From an uncultured Clostridium sp. (GTDB lineage Bacteria; Bacillota; Clostridia; Clostridiales; Clostridiaceae): DNA of 64,000 nucleotides. The translations under genes were made by a program, and so were the position numbers. Positions 43,642-52,760 of this stretch are shown here, piece after piece. Below the pieces are notes generated by a model. It saw nothing but the letters and a program-made list of their open reading frames with translations. It had not been told where the DNA came from and did no database searches. Numbering within the stretch: position 1 is the first letter of the stretch; the number at the start of each line of letters is the position of its first letter. The stretch is from assembly GCA_900540255.1 (NCBI GenBank), contig UQFE01000003.1, positions 76,085 through 140,084 on the forward strand, read 5' to 3'.

Positions 43642-43685
43642 TGAAACGTTTCATTTTTATGTTTATAATCTTAATACGTTTTCAT
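43642..43685 (-). promoter_or_regulatory. ScrR-type operator and cre-like site
   Basis: Perfect palindrome TGAAACGTTTCA (43642-43653) and, on the minus strand, ATGAAAACGTATTAA (43671-43685), which fits cre with one mismatch. Both lie directly before scrA. The LacI-family gene upstream likely binds the first. Confidence 0.75.
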
Positions 43686-43720
43686 AATTACGTCAATATG
43701 TTTTTATAAAAAAAATTATG

Positions 43721-43763
43721 ATTTTACATAAAATAAGTTTTATAATTTATTTTATGTAAAACC
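43721..43763 (-). terminator. Terminator after scrR
   Basis: TTTTACATAAAAT / ATTTTATGTAAAA with T-rich end on the minus strand, separating scrR from scrAB. Confidence 0.65.
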
Positions 43764-43780
43764 ATATAATTAAATATTAA

Positions 43781-44761
43781 TTATCTTTTAGTTGTACTTC
43801 CATTTATATATGTAATAGGCAGAATTATTTCTTTTTCTGTATTTTTATTATTTATAATATCTATTAAAGAATTAACCGCTTTTTCTGCTATAAGTTCAAT
43901 AGGCTGTCTAATAGTTGATATTTTTATTGTATCATTTACTGATGATTTACTTCCATCAAATCCTATCACTTGGACTTCTTGTGGAACCTTTATATTATAT
44001 TTATCTAATTTATTTATAAAATCTATTGCTTGTTCATCAGTTACAGCAAAAATACCTTGTATCTTTATATCATCTTTAAAATTATCAATTATAAATTTAT
44101 CTAATATCTTATTAAATTCCTCAGCAGAACCTAAAAGTTCACAAATTTCATAATTTATACCATTTTTTTCACAATAACTTATAAATCCATCTTTTCTTTT
44201 TCGTGTTGCATTATTTATTTTTGAACCTCTTCCTATATATGCAATTTTTTCACAACCTAATTCACTAAGTTTTTCTGCTGCAAGCCTTCCCCCTTCAAAG
44301 TTGTTGCTTGATACATATGTTATATTTTTAGAAAAATATCTATCAATACTTACAAATGGAATTTTTTCAGAAACATACTTATCTATATCGCTATATGTTA
44401 TTGCTATTATTCCATCCATTTTATTTTGTTTTGCCATAGATATATATTCTATTTCAGATTTACTATCTTTATCTGAATTACAAAGTATCATTTTCATTCC
44501 TAACTTTTTAATATTCTTTTCTATATTGTAAGCTAGTTCACTAAAAAATGGGTTCCATATTGTAGGTAAAATAAGTGCTATAGTGTTAGTTTTATTTATT
44601 TTAAATCCTCTTGCATATACATTAGGTTCATAATTTAATTTTTTAATTGCTGCTTCTACTTTTTCTTTTGTACTTGCTTTAACCTGTATATTGTTTATTA
44701 CATTAGAAACTGTTCCTACTGATACTCCTGCTTCCTTTGCAACAGCTTTAATTGTTACCAT
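43781..44761 (-). CDS. scrR: LacI-family sucrose operon repressor
   Basis: 326 residues. The N-terminal HTH (VTIKAVAKEAGVSVGTVSNV, residues 2-21) and hinge (KLNYEPNVYARGFK) are LacI-type. The sugar-binding domain has IDRYFSKNITYVSSNNFEGG and TIRQPIELIAEKAV. Adjacent to scrAB on the same strand with an operator in between, so it most likely represses the sucrose genes; the effector is inferred. Confidence 0.88.
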   Translation of the reverse strand: MVTIKAVAKEAGVSVGTVSNVINNIQVKASTKEKVEAAIKKLNYEPNVYARGFKINKTNTIALILPTIWNPFFSELAYNIEKNIKKLGMKMILCNSDKDSKSEIEYISMAKQNKMDGIIAITYSDIDKYVSEKIPFVSIDRYFSKNITYVSSNNFEGGRLAAEKLSELGCEKIAYIGRGSKINNATRKRKDGFISYCEKNGINYEICELLGSAEEFNKILDKFIIDNFKDDIKIQGIFAVTDEQAIDFINKLDKYNIKVPQEVQVIGFDGSKSSVNDTIKISTIRQPIELIAEKAVNSLIDIINNKNTEKEIILPITYINGSTTKR

Positions 44762-44865
44762 TTAATCTCTCCTTACTAGTATATTTTCATTATTAAATCT
44801 TAATATACATTTTATAACATAATTTATATTCTTACTTTATCTATATTATATCTTAAATTCATAAA

Positions 44866-44905
44866 AAAAAGTTAGTGTCTTAAACAAGGAAACACTAACT
44901 TTTAA
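44866..44905 (-). terminator. Terminator after potD-like gene
   Basis: AAAGTTAGTGT / ACACTAACTTT, T-rich at the minus-strand end. Confidence 0.75.
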
Positions 44906-44922
44906 AGTTTATTATTTTATTT

Positions 44923-45978
44923 TTAACCTTTTACTTGCATCCATATATTATCATATAATTCAAGTTCGTCTTGAGTTAAATACTTATATCCTTCACATTT
45001 ATCCATTACCTCTGCTGGCATATATGCACCTGGATTATTTTTAACACTATCATCTTGTTCTTCTTTAGCTTCTTTATTTGGAGTTGTATAACCTATTTCA
45101 TCAGCTATTCTATATGCACTATCTTTGTCACATAAATAATTAATAAAAACTTCAGCTGCTTCTTTATTTTTTGTTCCCTTTGGTATTGCTAAAGAATCTA
45201 TCCAGAAGTTTGCTCCTTCCTTAGGAACGATATATTTTAAATAATCATATTCATCAGCTAAATTTAATCCTTCACCTGACCATATCATTGCTATAGCTCT
45301 TTCTCCAGAAATCATTAAATCCTTAACATTATCAGCACCATAAATTGTTCCTAGTTCTTTTTGTTCAATTAATGCCTCTTTTGCTTTTTCTAATTGTTCG
45401 GGATCTGTACTATTTAAAGGATAACCCAACATTTTTAATGCCATTCCAATAGCATCTCTTTGTGAATCTAGCACAAATATTTCATCTCTATATTCAGGGT
45501 TCCACATATCCTTCCAACTATCAACTGGTTCTTTGATTATATCTGTATTATAAACTATTCCAATTGTTCCATTCATATAAGGTAATGAATAAACATTGCC
45601 TGGATCAAATGGTTTATTTAAATTATCTTCAGAAAGCTGAGAAGCATTTGGTATATTATCCTTATCTAATTTTTCTAATCTACCCTCTGCAATAAGTCTT
45701 TCAACTAAATAATCACCTGGAACAACTACATCATATTGAGTTTTTCCTGATATAAGTTCTTGATACATTTCTTCATTGTCATCAACAAATATTTGATTAA
45801 CTCCAATATTATACTTTTCTTGGAACTCCTCAATTAATCCATCAGCAATATTTTCTCCCCAATTTAAAAAGTTAATAGTTGTATCATATTTATTCTTATT
45901 ATTACATCCCACAAATGAACTCATAATAAATAAAGAAATAATAGCTAATGATAAAACTTTTATCTTATTCTTTTTCAT
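44923..45978 (-). CDS. potD: PotD-like polyamine-binding lipoprotein (orphan)
   Basis: 351 residues. The lipoprotein signal ends in SSFVGC (Cys25). The mature part matches PotD: INFLNWGENIADGLIEEFQE, YDVVVPGDYLVERLI, SLPYMNGTIGIVYNT and RAIAMIWSGEG. PotD delivers spermidine/putrescine to PotABC. No potABC lies in this window, and the gene has its own terminator, so it is either an orphan receptor for a distant transporter or has changed role. Confidence 0.85.
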   Translation of the reverse strand: MKKNKIKVLSLAIISLFIMSSFVGCNNKNKYDTTINFLNWGENIADGLIEEFQEKYNIGVNQIFVDDNEEMYQELISGKTQYDVVVPGDYLVERLIAEGRLEKLDKDNIPNASQLSEDNLNKPFDPGNVYSLPYMNGTIGIVYNTDIIKEPVDSWKDMWNPEYRDEIFVLDSQRDAIGMALKMLGYPLNSTDPEQLEKAKEALIEQKELGTIYGADNVKDLMISGERAIAMIWSGEGLNLADEYDYLKYIVPKEGANFWIDSLAIPKGTKNKEAAEVFINYLCDKDSAYRIADEIGYTTPNKEAKEEQDDSVKNNPGAYMPAEVMDKCEGYKYLTQDELELYDNIWMQVKG

Positions 45979-46133
45979 AAAAAACTCCTTTCTTTAATGA
46001 ATTTTCTCTTTTGTATTAATAGTATTATTTTATACAATAATACTATTCTTCAATTATATAATTTACTATAATTAATAAAAATAAAAAAGGCTTTTAATAC
46101 CTTTTTTTAATATTTATATTTATTTTATATATT

Positions 46134-46511
46134 TTATTTCACAGCTATTGCTTCTATTTCTATTACTGCATCTTTAGGTAGCTTAGCTACTTGCACACAA
46201 CTTCTTGCTGGCTTATTTTCTATAAAATAAGTTCCATAAACCTCATTAACAGCCTCAAAATCATTTAAATCCTTTAAAAATATACTTGTTTTTACTACGT
46301 TGTTTAATGAAGTTCCTGCTTCTTCTAAAATTGCCTTTATATTTTCCATAGATTGCTTAGTTGCTAATTTAATATCTGTAACCAATTCTCCTGTTACTGG
46401 ATTTAAAGGGATTTGACCAGATGTATAAACAAAATCTCCAACTATAACTCCTTGTGAATATGGACCTATTGCTTCTGGTGCATTATTAGTATTTATTACT
46501 TCTTTTGTCAT
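46134..46511 (-). CDS. ridA: RidA/YjgF enamine-imine deaminase
   Basis: ATG 46511 ([20 protein letters not shown]) with AGGAGG upstream. 125 residues. [26 protein letters not shown] and [12 protein letters not shown], with the substrate-binding arginine, define RidA. It removes reactive enamines from PLP enzymes. It lies beside the PLP enzyme IlvE (divergent), a classic functional link. Confidence 0.95.
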   Translation of the reverse strand: MTKEVINTNNAPEAIGPYSQGVIVGDFVYTSGQIPLNPVTGELVTDIKLATKQSMENIKAILEEAGTSLNNVVKTSIFLKDLNDFEAVNEVYGTYFIENKPARSCVQVAKLPKDAVIEIEAIAVK

Positions 46512-46736
46512 ACCCAACCTCCTATATACTGTTAATTTAAAGTACTATTATTTACTATTTCAACAAATATTATACCACAAAATTTATACTTTTTATACAA
46601 ACTAATAATTTCCCCATAATTTCACTATAATCTATTTAAGATTTTTTGTATTAGTGGTAAAATTAATAATTAAGATATATATTAATTATTTCAATTTAAT
46701 TTATTTAATATTACTAAATAAAAAGGGGCGATTTAC

Positions 46737-47762
46737 ATGACTAAAAAAGTAGATATCGATTGGAATAACTTGGGGTTTGAATACATTAAAACTGACTTCC
46801 GTTATATTTCTAACTGGAAAGATGGAAAATGGGATGATGGACACTTAACTGAAGATAATATGCTTAAAATAAGTGAAGCATCATGTTCTCTTCATTATGG
46901 TCAAGCATGCTTTGAAGGATTAAAAGCTTATAGAACAAAGGATGGTAAAATTCAACTTTTTAGACCTAATAAAAATGCTCAAAGACTTAATTCAAGCCTT
47001 AGAAAATTATTAATGCCTGAAATTTCTGAAGAAAAATTTATAGATGCTTGTATGCAAGTAGTTAAAGCTAATGAAGCTTATGTTCCTCCATATGGAACTG
47101 GTGCTACATTATATATAAGACCATTTGTAATTGGTGTTGGAGATAATATTGGTGTTAAACCTGCACCTGAGTATATATTTAGTATATTTTGTGTACCTGT
47201 AGGTGCTTATTTTAAAGATGGACTTACTCCTTGTAATTTTACAGTTGCTGATTATGATAGAGCTGCACCTCATGGTACTGGCGGTCAAAAGGTTGGAGGT
47301 AACTATGCTGCTTCAATGCAACCACATAAAATAGCTGCTGATAGAGGCTTTGCTGATTGTATTTACCTTGATCCTGCAACTAGAACTAATATAGAAGAAG
47401 TTGGTGCTGCTAATTTCTTTGGTATAACTAAAAATAATGAATTTGTTACACCACTATCACCTTCTGTGCTACCTAGTATCACAAAATATTCATTAATGGA
47501 AATTTCAGAAAAGTACCTTCATATGCCTATATATGAAAGGGAAATTCCTATAGATTATCTTGATCAATTTAAAGAAGCTGGTGCTTGTGGAACAGCAGCT
47601 GTTATCACTCCAATTGGTGGAATAGAATATAAAGGTAAACTTCATGTATTTTATAGTGAAACAGAGGTAGGACCTATAACTAAAGAACTTTATAGAATAT
47701 TATGTGGAATTCAATTTGGTGATGTTGAAGCACCTGAAGGATGGATTTATACAGTTGAATAA
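46737..47762 (+). CDS. ilvE: Branched-chain amino acid aminotransferase
   Basis: 341 residues, fold type IV PLP aminotransferase. The BCAT-type block [16 protein letters not shown] holds the PLP lysine, with FEGLKAYR and [18 protein letters not shown]. Larger, eukaryote-like BCAT subtype common in Firmicutes. Final step in Ile/Leu/Val synthesis or first in degradation. AAAAGGGG ribosome site; no T-box leader seen upstream. Confidence 0.95.
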   Translation: MTKKVDIDWNNLGFEYIKTDFRYISNWKDGKWDDGHLTEDNMLKISEASCSLHYGQACFEGLKAYRTKDGKIQLFRPNKNAQRLNSSLRKLLMPEISEEKFIDACMQVVKANEAYVPPYGTGATLYIRPFVIGVGDNIGVKPAPEYIFSIFCVPVGAYFKDGLTPCNFTVADYDRAAPHGTGGQKVGGNYAASMQPHKIAADRGFADCIYLDPATRTNIEEVGAANFFGITKNNEFVTPLSPSVLPSITKYSLMEISEKYLHMPIYEREIPIDYLDQFKEAGACGTAAVITPIGGIEYKGKLHVFYSETEVGPITKELYRILCGIQFGDVEAPEGWIYTVE

Positions 47763-47768
47763 TTTATA

Positions 47769-47808
47769 TAAAAGATGGACACCTTCTAATAGAATTTGTC
47801 CATCTCTT
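47769..47808. terminator. Terminator after ilvE
   Basis: AGATGGAC / GTCCATCT between convergent ilvE and the BFD-like gene. Confidence 0.7.
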
Positions 47809-47810
47809 AA

Positions 47811-47984
47811 TTATTTATTATTTTCAATTAATAATTCTATATTACATTTGCATCTTCCGCCACGACATCCACCGGCTCCAGCACCAGTTTCTTCCTTAAC
47901 TTCTTCAAAAGAAGATGCTCCATTTTTTATAGCTTCAACAATTTGCTCTTCAGTTATTCCTCTACATAAACACACTTTTGACAT
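47811..47984 (-). CDS. BFD-like [2Fe-2S] protein, 57 aa
   Basis: MSKVCLCRGITEEQIVEAIK begins a 57-residue protein with CLC (5,7) and CRGGRCKC (40-47), the BFD-like [2Fe-2S] pattern CxC...CxxxxC. AAGGAG ribosome site at the expected distance. Ferredoxin-like electron carriers of this type reduce or assemble iron proteins. It sits 38 bases downstream of a ferredoxin gene, so both are likely co-transcribed. Confidence 0.82.
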   Translation of the reverse strand: MSKVCLCRGITEEQIVEAIKNGASSFEEVKEETGAGAGGCRGGRCKCNIELLIENNK

Positions 47985-48021
47985 AGCCTTATTTCTCCTT
48001 ACTTTTTTATTTAATTATATA

Positions 48022-48207
48022 TTATTCTTCTATTGAAATAGCTTCTACTGGACATCCATCGCAAGCTTCTCTTACTAAATCTTCATTTTCAGCTGAAACT
48101 TCTTCAGTTGCAACTGCAACACCTGTGTCTAGTGAAAATACATCTGAACATACTCCTTCACATAATCCACAACTAATACATACATTTTCATCAACAAATG
48201 CTTTCAT
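48022..48207 (-). CDS. [4Fe-4S] ferredoxin
   Basis: 61 residues. CISCGLCEGVC supplies three ligands and CDGCPVEAI the fourth; the second cluster of classical clostridial ferredoxins is missing, so it is a single-cluster type, acidic. Soluble electron carrier. AGGATGAAA ribosome site. Adjacent to the BFD-like gene. Confidence 0.92.
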   Translation of the reverse strand: MKAFVDENVCISCGLCEGVCSDVFSLDTGVAVATEEVSAENEDLVREACDGCPVEAISIEE

Positions 48208-48319
48208 TTTTTCATCCTCCGTTAATTATAATAATTTATCTTCATCTTTATTATTATTTAATAATTATTGTTTGTCAATACCATATATTAATTTTGAATT
48301 ATCTAAACTTATTTTCAAT

Positions 48320-48358
48320 ATAAAAATGACAGCTACTTTAATACCTGTCATTTTTATA
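48320..48358 (-). terminator. Terminator after FNT gene
   Basis: AAAAATGACAG / CTGTCATTTTT, convergent side of the formate/nitrite transporter gene. Confidence 0.75.
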
Positions 48359-48369
48359 CAAATAAATTT

Positions 48370-49146
48370 TTATTTTTCTTTTGTTATAAAGTAATAAGGT
48401 AAACCTACAAATAATACTCCACCTACAAAGTTACCTAATGAAACCCAAAGTAAGTTATGAGCCATTCCCATAATACTAACATCAGCACCATGAGGTAATA
48501 ATAATCCCATAGCTAAAAAACTCATATTAGCTACACTATGTTCAAATCCAGCAGTTATAAATGTAAATAAACACCACCAAATCATTATTAACTTTGAAGT
48601 TTCTTCTTTAAGCTTATAGCACATCCATGTTGCAAGACAAACTAAAACGTTACATAATAATCCTCTTAAAAATAATTCCATTCCTGGTGTATTCATTTTA
48701 GTTGCTACATTATTTACTATAAATTCTCCAATGTATTCACTCTTACCACTTGCAACTCCAGCATTAACATATAGTAATGCTCCTACAACACCACCTAATA
48801 AGTTACCAATCCAAACTGCAACCCAAATTTTAAGTGCATCTAACCATGATACTTTCTTTTCTAATGCACCAATAGTCATTATCATTGCATTACTTGTAAA
48901 TAAATCTCCACCACACATAAATACTAAACTTAAAGCAACTCCAAAGCATGCTCCCATTAGTATTTTATAAGTTTCAGCTCCTGCATGATGCATTATTCCA
49001 CCAATTGAATAAATTAACATTATTCCTAAACTTACAAAAAAGCTTCCTAGGAATGCAGATGTTAAATATTTAGGTACACTCTTATTAAATAAGCCAATTT
49101 TAACTTCTGCCGAATGCACTAAATTATCAATTTCTTTTCTATACAT
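48370..49146 (-). CDS. Formate/nitrite transporter family channel
   Basis: 258 residues, six membrane helices with the FNT pseudo-repeat: ACFGVALSLVFMCGGDLFTSN, LGNLLGGVVGALLY and CYKLKEETSKLIMIWWCLF...FTAGFEHSVANM. Pentameric channel for formate, nitrite or hydrosulfide; substrate here is not determined. Single-gene unit. Confidence 0.92.
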   Translation of the reverse strand: MYRKEIDNLVHSAEVKIGLFNKSVPKYLTSAFLGSFFVSLGIMLIYSIGGIMHHAGAETYKILMGACFGVALSLVFMCGGDLFTSNAMIMTIGALEKKVSWLDALKIWVAVWIGNLLGGVVGALLYVNAGVASGKSEYIGEFIVNNVATKMNTPGMELFLRGLLCNVLVCLATWMCYKLKEETSKLIMIWWCLFTFITAGFEHSVANMSFLAMGLLLPHGADVSIMGMAHNLLWVSLGNFVGGVLFVGLPYYFITKEK

Positions 49147-49448
49147 TTCCCCACCTCATTCTCCTTAAATTTTATCACAATTATATATGATACAACTTTT
49201 TAAACTATTTTTCAATTGAAAATATCACTTTATCGCAAATTAACAATAAAAATTTTACTTTTTCTTATAATCAATTCATTTTAATATTAAAATTAACACT
49301 TAACTAAAATTATAGTAAATTAAAATTAATTCTAATTTACTTTTATAATTATTTTATTAATAAATAAACTTACTTTGATAAATTATAATATAAATTATTT
49401 TTGAAAAAAATTAAACATAGATTAAAATATATTTAGGAGGTGATCTTA
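49147..49448. other. AT-rich interval without gene
   Basis: No coding signal. TAGGAGGTGAT at 49435-49445 leads into the next small frame. Confidence 0.4.
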
Positions 49449-49547
49449 ATGGATTTTAAATTCATTTTTAAATCAACTTGCTCCTTGCAAAGACTATATA
49501 AAAATTCAGCTAAGCTTTGTTTGGAGCCTAATCAGTTAATAATTTAG
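49449..49547 (+). CDS. Possible 32-residue peptide
   Basis: ATG follows a very strong TAGGAGGTGAT ribosome site. MDFKFIFKSTCSLQRLYKNS begins the product; no homology recognised. Could be a leader peptide or remnant of a longer gene. Confidence 0.35.
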   Translation: MDFKFIFKSTCSLQRLYKNSAKLCLEPNQLII

Positions 49548-49631
49548 CTGAATAATCTTAGGTTCTGTAACACATGAATTTTTTAATATTCTTTGCCTTT
49601 AATTTTATTTTTTAAAATAAGGAGTAAAGAT

Positions 49632-49910
49632 ATGAAATATGTTAAAGCTATAGATGTGTTACCACAAGAAATTATTGAAATAATTCAAAATTATGTAGAT
49701 GGAGAATACCTTTATATCCCTAGAAAAAATGATAATAAAAAATCTTGGGGTGAAAAAAGTGGTATAAAAAATATACTTAAGGAAAGAGATATTGAAATAT
49801 ATGAAAAATATATCAAAGGCTTATCTATAAGTGAATTATCTAAGGAATATTTTTTATCAGAAAAAAGCATTCGAAGAATAATTTTTAATCAAAAACAAAT
49901 ATGCTCATAA
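49632..49910 (+). CDS. CD3324-like HTH protein
   Basis: ATG 49632 (MKYVKAIDVLPQEIIEII) with AAGGAG upstream; the frame starts further upstream without a ribosome site. 92 residues. N-terminal GEYLYIPRK and C-terminal HTH (GLSISELSKEYFLSEKSIRR) match the CD3324-type clostridial family. Putative small DNA-binding protein. Confidence 0.7.
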   Translation: MKYVKAIDVLPQEIIEIIQNYVDGEYLYIPRKNDNKKSWGEKSGIKNILKERDIEIYEKYIKGLSISELSKEYFLSEKSIRRIIFNQKQICS

Positions 49911-50099
49911 TCATTACAGATATATTTATTAGTTTGAATACTTTAGTTCAAATATGATATTATACTTATTGTTAATTACAATTATTAACATGATGATTAC
50001 GTTAAAATTTATGTGAATATTAATTCAATTTATTAATATTCACATTTTTATTTGTAAATACTTAAAATATTATAATACTTATAAATGAGGTGAATATCA

Positions 50100-50753
50100 A
50101 TGAAATCCTTTATAAAAAAACAACAATTTAATTATATAAAAAGATGCCTATTTGATTTAAATAATGCTTTTATAAACTGCTCAGATCCTAATATAATAAA
50201 TGTTAGTAAATTAATTGCTCAAGATAAAATCTTATCTTGCTTTGATAAATTATCTGAAGCTGAAAAAGAAATACTTAATATTTCAAAAATAACAACTCCT
50301 CTCCATATAGATATATATTTAAATGATTTAAACATATATGTTTTTGGCATGGAAAACATAACAAAAAATCAACTTGTTAAAATATTCAAAAAGGAAAAGA
50401 AACTTAAAATTCCTAACTTAGATATTAAAGATAAAAAGCTTGTATATTTAGGTTGGATTGATGAAGCAACAAAAAAACTTCTTATTACTTATAATTTGAA
50501 TGGAAATCTATTAGGAATGTCTTGCAGACTTACTGAATCAAAGCCTAATAGTAGCAACATATGTACTCTTTGTAATCATATTGGAAATAGTGCTGAAGTA
50601 GGTTTTGTTTCTCCAATTTGTAAACCTAAAAATCAAGATGATTATAAGTCTTTAGGATTTTATATATGTTTAAATAGTGATGAATGTAATGAAAGAATAA
50701 CTTCAACAGAAAAACTTGAAACCCTTATTAAAATTGTTAATAGATTAGACTAA
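50100..50753 (+). CDS. FusB/FBP-like elongation factor G-binding protein
   Basis: 217 residues. The N-terminal helical domain (FIKKQQFNYIKRCLFDLNNA) and C-terminal treble-clef zinc domain (CTLCNH...PICK...CLNSDECNERI) match the FusB/FBP family, which binds EF-G and, for FusB, frees it from fusidic acid. All four zinc Cys appear present. Whether it gives resistance here is not known. Own terminator at 50808-50850. Confidence 0.8.
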   Translation: MKSFIKKQQFNYIKRCLFDLNNAFINCSDPNIINVSKLIAQDKILSCFDKLSEAEKEILNISKITTPLHIDIYLNDLNIYVFGMENITKNQLVKIFKKEKKLKIPNLDIKDKKLVYLGWIDEATKKLLITYNLNGNLLGMSCRLTESKPNSSNICTLCNHIGNSAEVGFVSPICKPKNQDDYKSLGFYICLNSDECNERITSTEKLETLIKIVNRLD

Positions 50754-50805
50754 TTTATTATATATTGTATAAATAATAAGTGTTCCATTTTTAAAATATA
50801 TGAAT

Positions 50806-50851
50806 AAAAAGTGAGTATTATCGAAAAAATTTCGTTAATACTCACTTTTAC
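50806..50851. terminator. Bidirectional terminator
   Basis: AAAGTGAGTATTA / TAATACTCACTTT between convergent fusB-like and iron-ABC genes. Confidence 0.8.
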
Positions 50852-50926
50852 TTTAAAAGCAATAGTAATCTATTTCTTTAATGCAACACTAAAAACCTCT
50901 TAGTAACTCTTATATAATTTTAAATA

Positions 50927-51697
50927 CTACATTGGTATGCACATAGGTCTATTACTTATTGGATCATCAATAATTATTGCATTTACTCCAAAAACCTCTT
51001 TTAACATTTTTTCATTAAACACATTATCTACAGTTCCAGTAGAGTACACCTGACCACTTTTCATACATATTAAATTATCGCCATACTTAGCTGCTTGATT
51101 TAATTCATGATGTACAATTACTATAGTTTTACCAAACTTTCTATTTAATTCTTTAAGCAATTCTAAAACTTCAATTTGATGTGATAAATCTAAATAAGTA
51201 GTTGGTTCATCTAGCAAAAGTATATCTGTCCCTTGTGTAAGTGCCATAGCAATCCAAGCACGTTGTCTTTGTCCTCCAGATAAAGAATCCAACATTCTTC
51301 CTTCAAATTCCTTCATCCCAGTAGCCTCTATTGCCCAATCCACCATATCATCATCTTCAACTGTTCTACTTCCAAAGATTGTTTTATAGGGATTTCTTCC
51401 AAAATAACAAAGCTCTCTTACAGTTATTCCTTCTGGTGCAATAGGCCCTTGTGCTAATATTGCTAACTTTTTAGCAAATTCTTTAGGTTTATATTCATGT
51501 ACCGATACACCATTTAAACTAACCTCTCCACTTATAGGCTTAAGTAGCCTACTCATTCCATGTAATAAAGTTGATTTACCACATCCATTAGCTCCAATAA
51601 GCATAGTGATTTTACCTTTTGGTATAGATATAGTAATATCATTTATAATTATCTTTTCTTCATATCCTAATTTTAGATTCTTAATATCTAAACTCAT
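50927..51697 (-). CDS. Iron-complex ABC transporter ATPase (FecE/FepC-like)
   Basis: ATG 51697 (MSLDIKNLKLGYEEK) follows GGAAGTG; longer start lacks a site. 256 residues. Walker A GANGCGKST, signature LSGGQRQRAWIAMAL, Walker B ILLLDEPTTYLD, H-loop VIVHHELN. FecE/FhuC type for siderophore, heme or cobalamin. Last gene of the importer operon. Confidence 0.93.
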   Translation of the reverse strand: MSLDIKNLKLGYEEKIIINDITISIPKGKITMLIGANGCGKSTLLHGMSRLLKPISGEVSLNGVSVHEYKPKEFAKKLAILAQGPIAPEGITVRELCYFGRNPYKTIFGSRTVEDDDMVDWAIEATGMKEFEGRMLDSLSGGQRQRAWIAMALTQGTDILLLDEPTTYLDLSHQIEVLELLKELNRKFGKTIVIVHHELNQAAKYGDNLICMKSGQVYSTGTVDNVFNEKMLKEVFGVNAIIIDDPISNRPMCIPM

Positions 51698-51776
51698 AGT
51701 AAGATTACACTTCCTTTTTATTATCATTAATAACTTTCAACTTATATATTCTTTCTTTTATCTAGGTCTTATATAA

Positions 51777-52760
51777 TTACTTAATTGCTTTTCTTCTTAT
51801 CAATAAATATAAAAAATAAGGTGCTCCAACTATTGATGTAACTATTCCTATAGGAACTTCTACAGGTGCAAACATTGTTCTTCCTATTAAATCAGCAGTA
51901 ACTAATATTATTCCACCTATAATTCCACTTAAAGGTATTACTAACTTATGCTTATATCCAACTAAATTCTTTGCAATATGTGGAGAAATTAATCCTACAA
52001 AACCTATAGTTCCTACTACGCTTACAGTGCTAGCAGTAAGTACTATTGCTATAAATAACAAAAATAATTTCAACTCATTAACTTTTTCTCCTAAATTAGT
52101 TGCAACATTATCTCCTAATGATAAAATATCTATTTTATCTGACATAAAAATAGCTAATGGTATAAATATTATTATAAATGGCATTAGTATTTTAACTTCA
52201 TCCCAGCCTCTTCCCCATACACTTCCTGTAAGCCATAAAAGAACTGTTTGAATATTGCCTTTACTATTTATATTTAAGTATTGTATTCCAGCATCAAATA
52301 ATGCACTAATTGCAACACCCATTATTATTATATTTGTACCTTTAAAAGCAACCCTTTTAGTTAATAAATACAATATTACCCCTACTAATAATCCACCTAA
52401 TATAGCAGCAAAAGGCAACGATATATATTTACCTATTGGTATTGTTAATACAATGCAAGCAAAAAATCCAGCTCCTTTTCCAATACCAAGTATATCTGTG
52501 GATGCCAAAGGATTTCTAAGTACTCCTTGAAATATAGCCCCTGCAATTGATAAAGCTACTCCTGCCATTACTGAAATTAGTATTCTTGGAATTCTATACT
52601 CATAAACTATAAATCCATATTTTGAAGTTTCACTATTAAATAATGCTTCTTTTAATTCAATAATATTTAATATTTTACTTCCAAATGCTAAACTTATAAT
52701 AGATATAGCAATAATCAAAGTTGTTGCTGTTATCATTATAATATTATTTTTATTTTTCAA
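51777..52760 (-). CDS. Iron-complex ABC permease (FecCD family)
   Basis: Start taken at TTG 52760, after GGGGTGGAG, overlapping the end of the other permease. About 328 residues, roughly nine membrane helices. FecCD signature GAIFQGVLRNPLASTDILGI and coupling segment VGTIGFVGLISPHIAKNLVG. Pairs with the adjacent permease in the BtuC-type channel. Confidence 0.92.
   Translation of the reverse strand: MKNKNNIIMITATTLIIAISIISLAFGSKILNIIELKEALFNSETSKYGFIVYEYRIPRILISVMAGVALSIAGAIFQGVLRNPLASTDILGIGKGAGFFACIVLTIPIGKYISLPFAAILGGLLVGVILYLLTKRVAFKGTNIIIMGVAISALFDAGIQYLNINSKGNIQTVLLWLTGSVWGRGWDEVKILMPFIIIFIPLAIFMSDKIDILSLGDNVATNLGEKVNELKLFLLFIAIVLTASTVSVVGTIGFVGLISPHIAKNLVGYKHKLVIPLSGIIGGIILVTADLIGRTMFAPVEVPIGIVTSIVGAPYFLYLLIRRKAIK

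Noticed and set aside
42149..43654. Longer ScrA starting at 43654
   Set aside because: The extension overlaps a LacI-type operator and has no ribosome site.
46520..46736. T-box leader before ilvE
   Set aside because: No T-box core sequence or specifier-type structure found.
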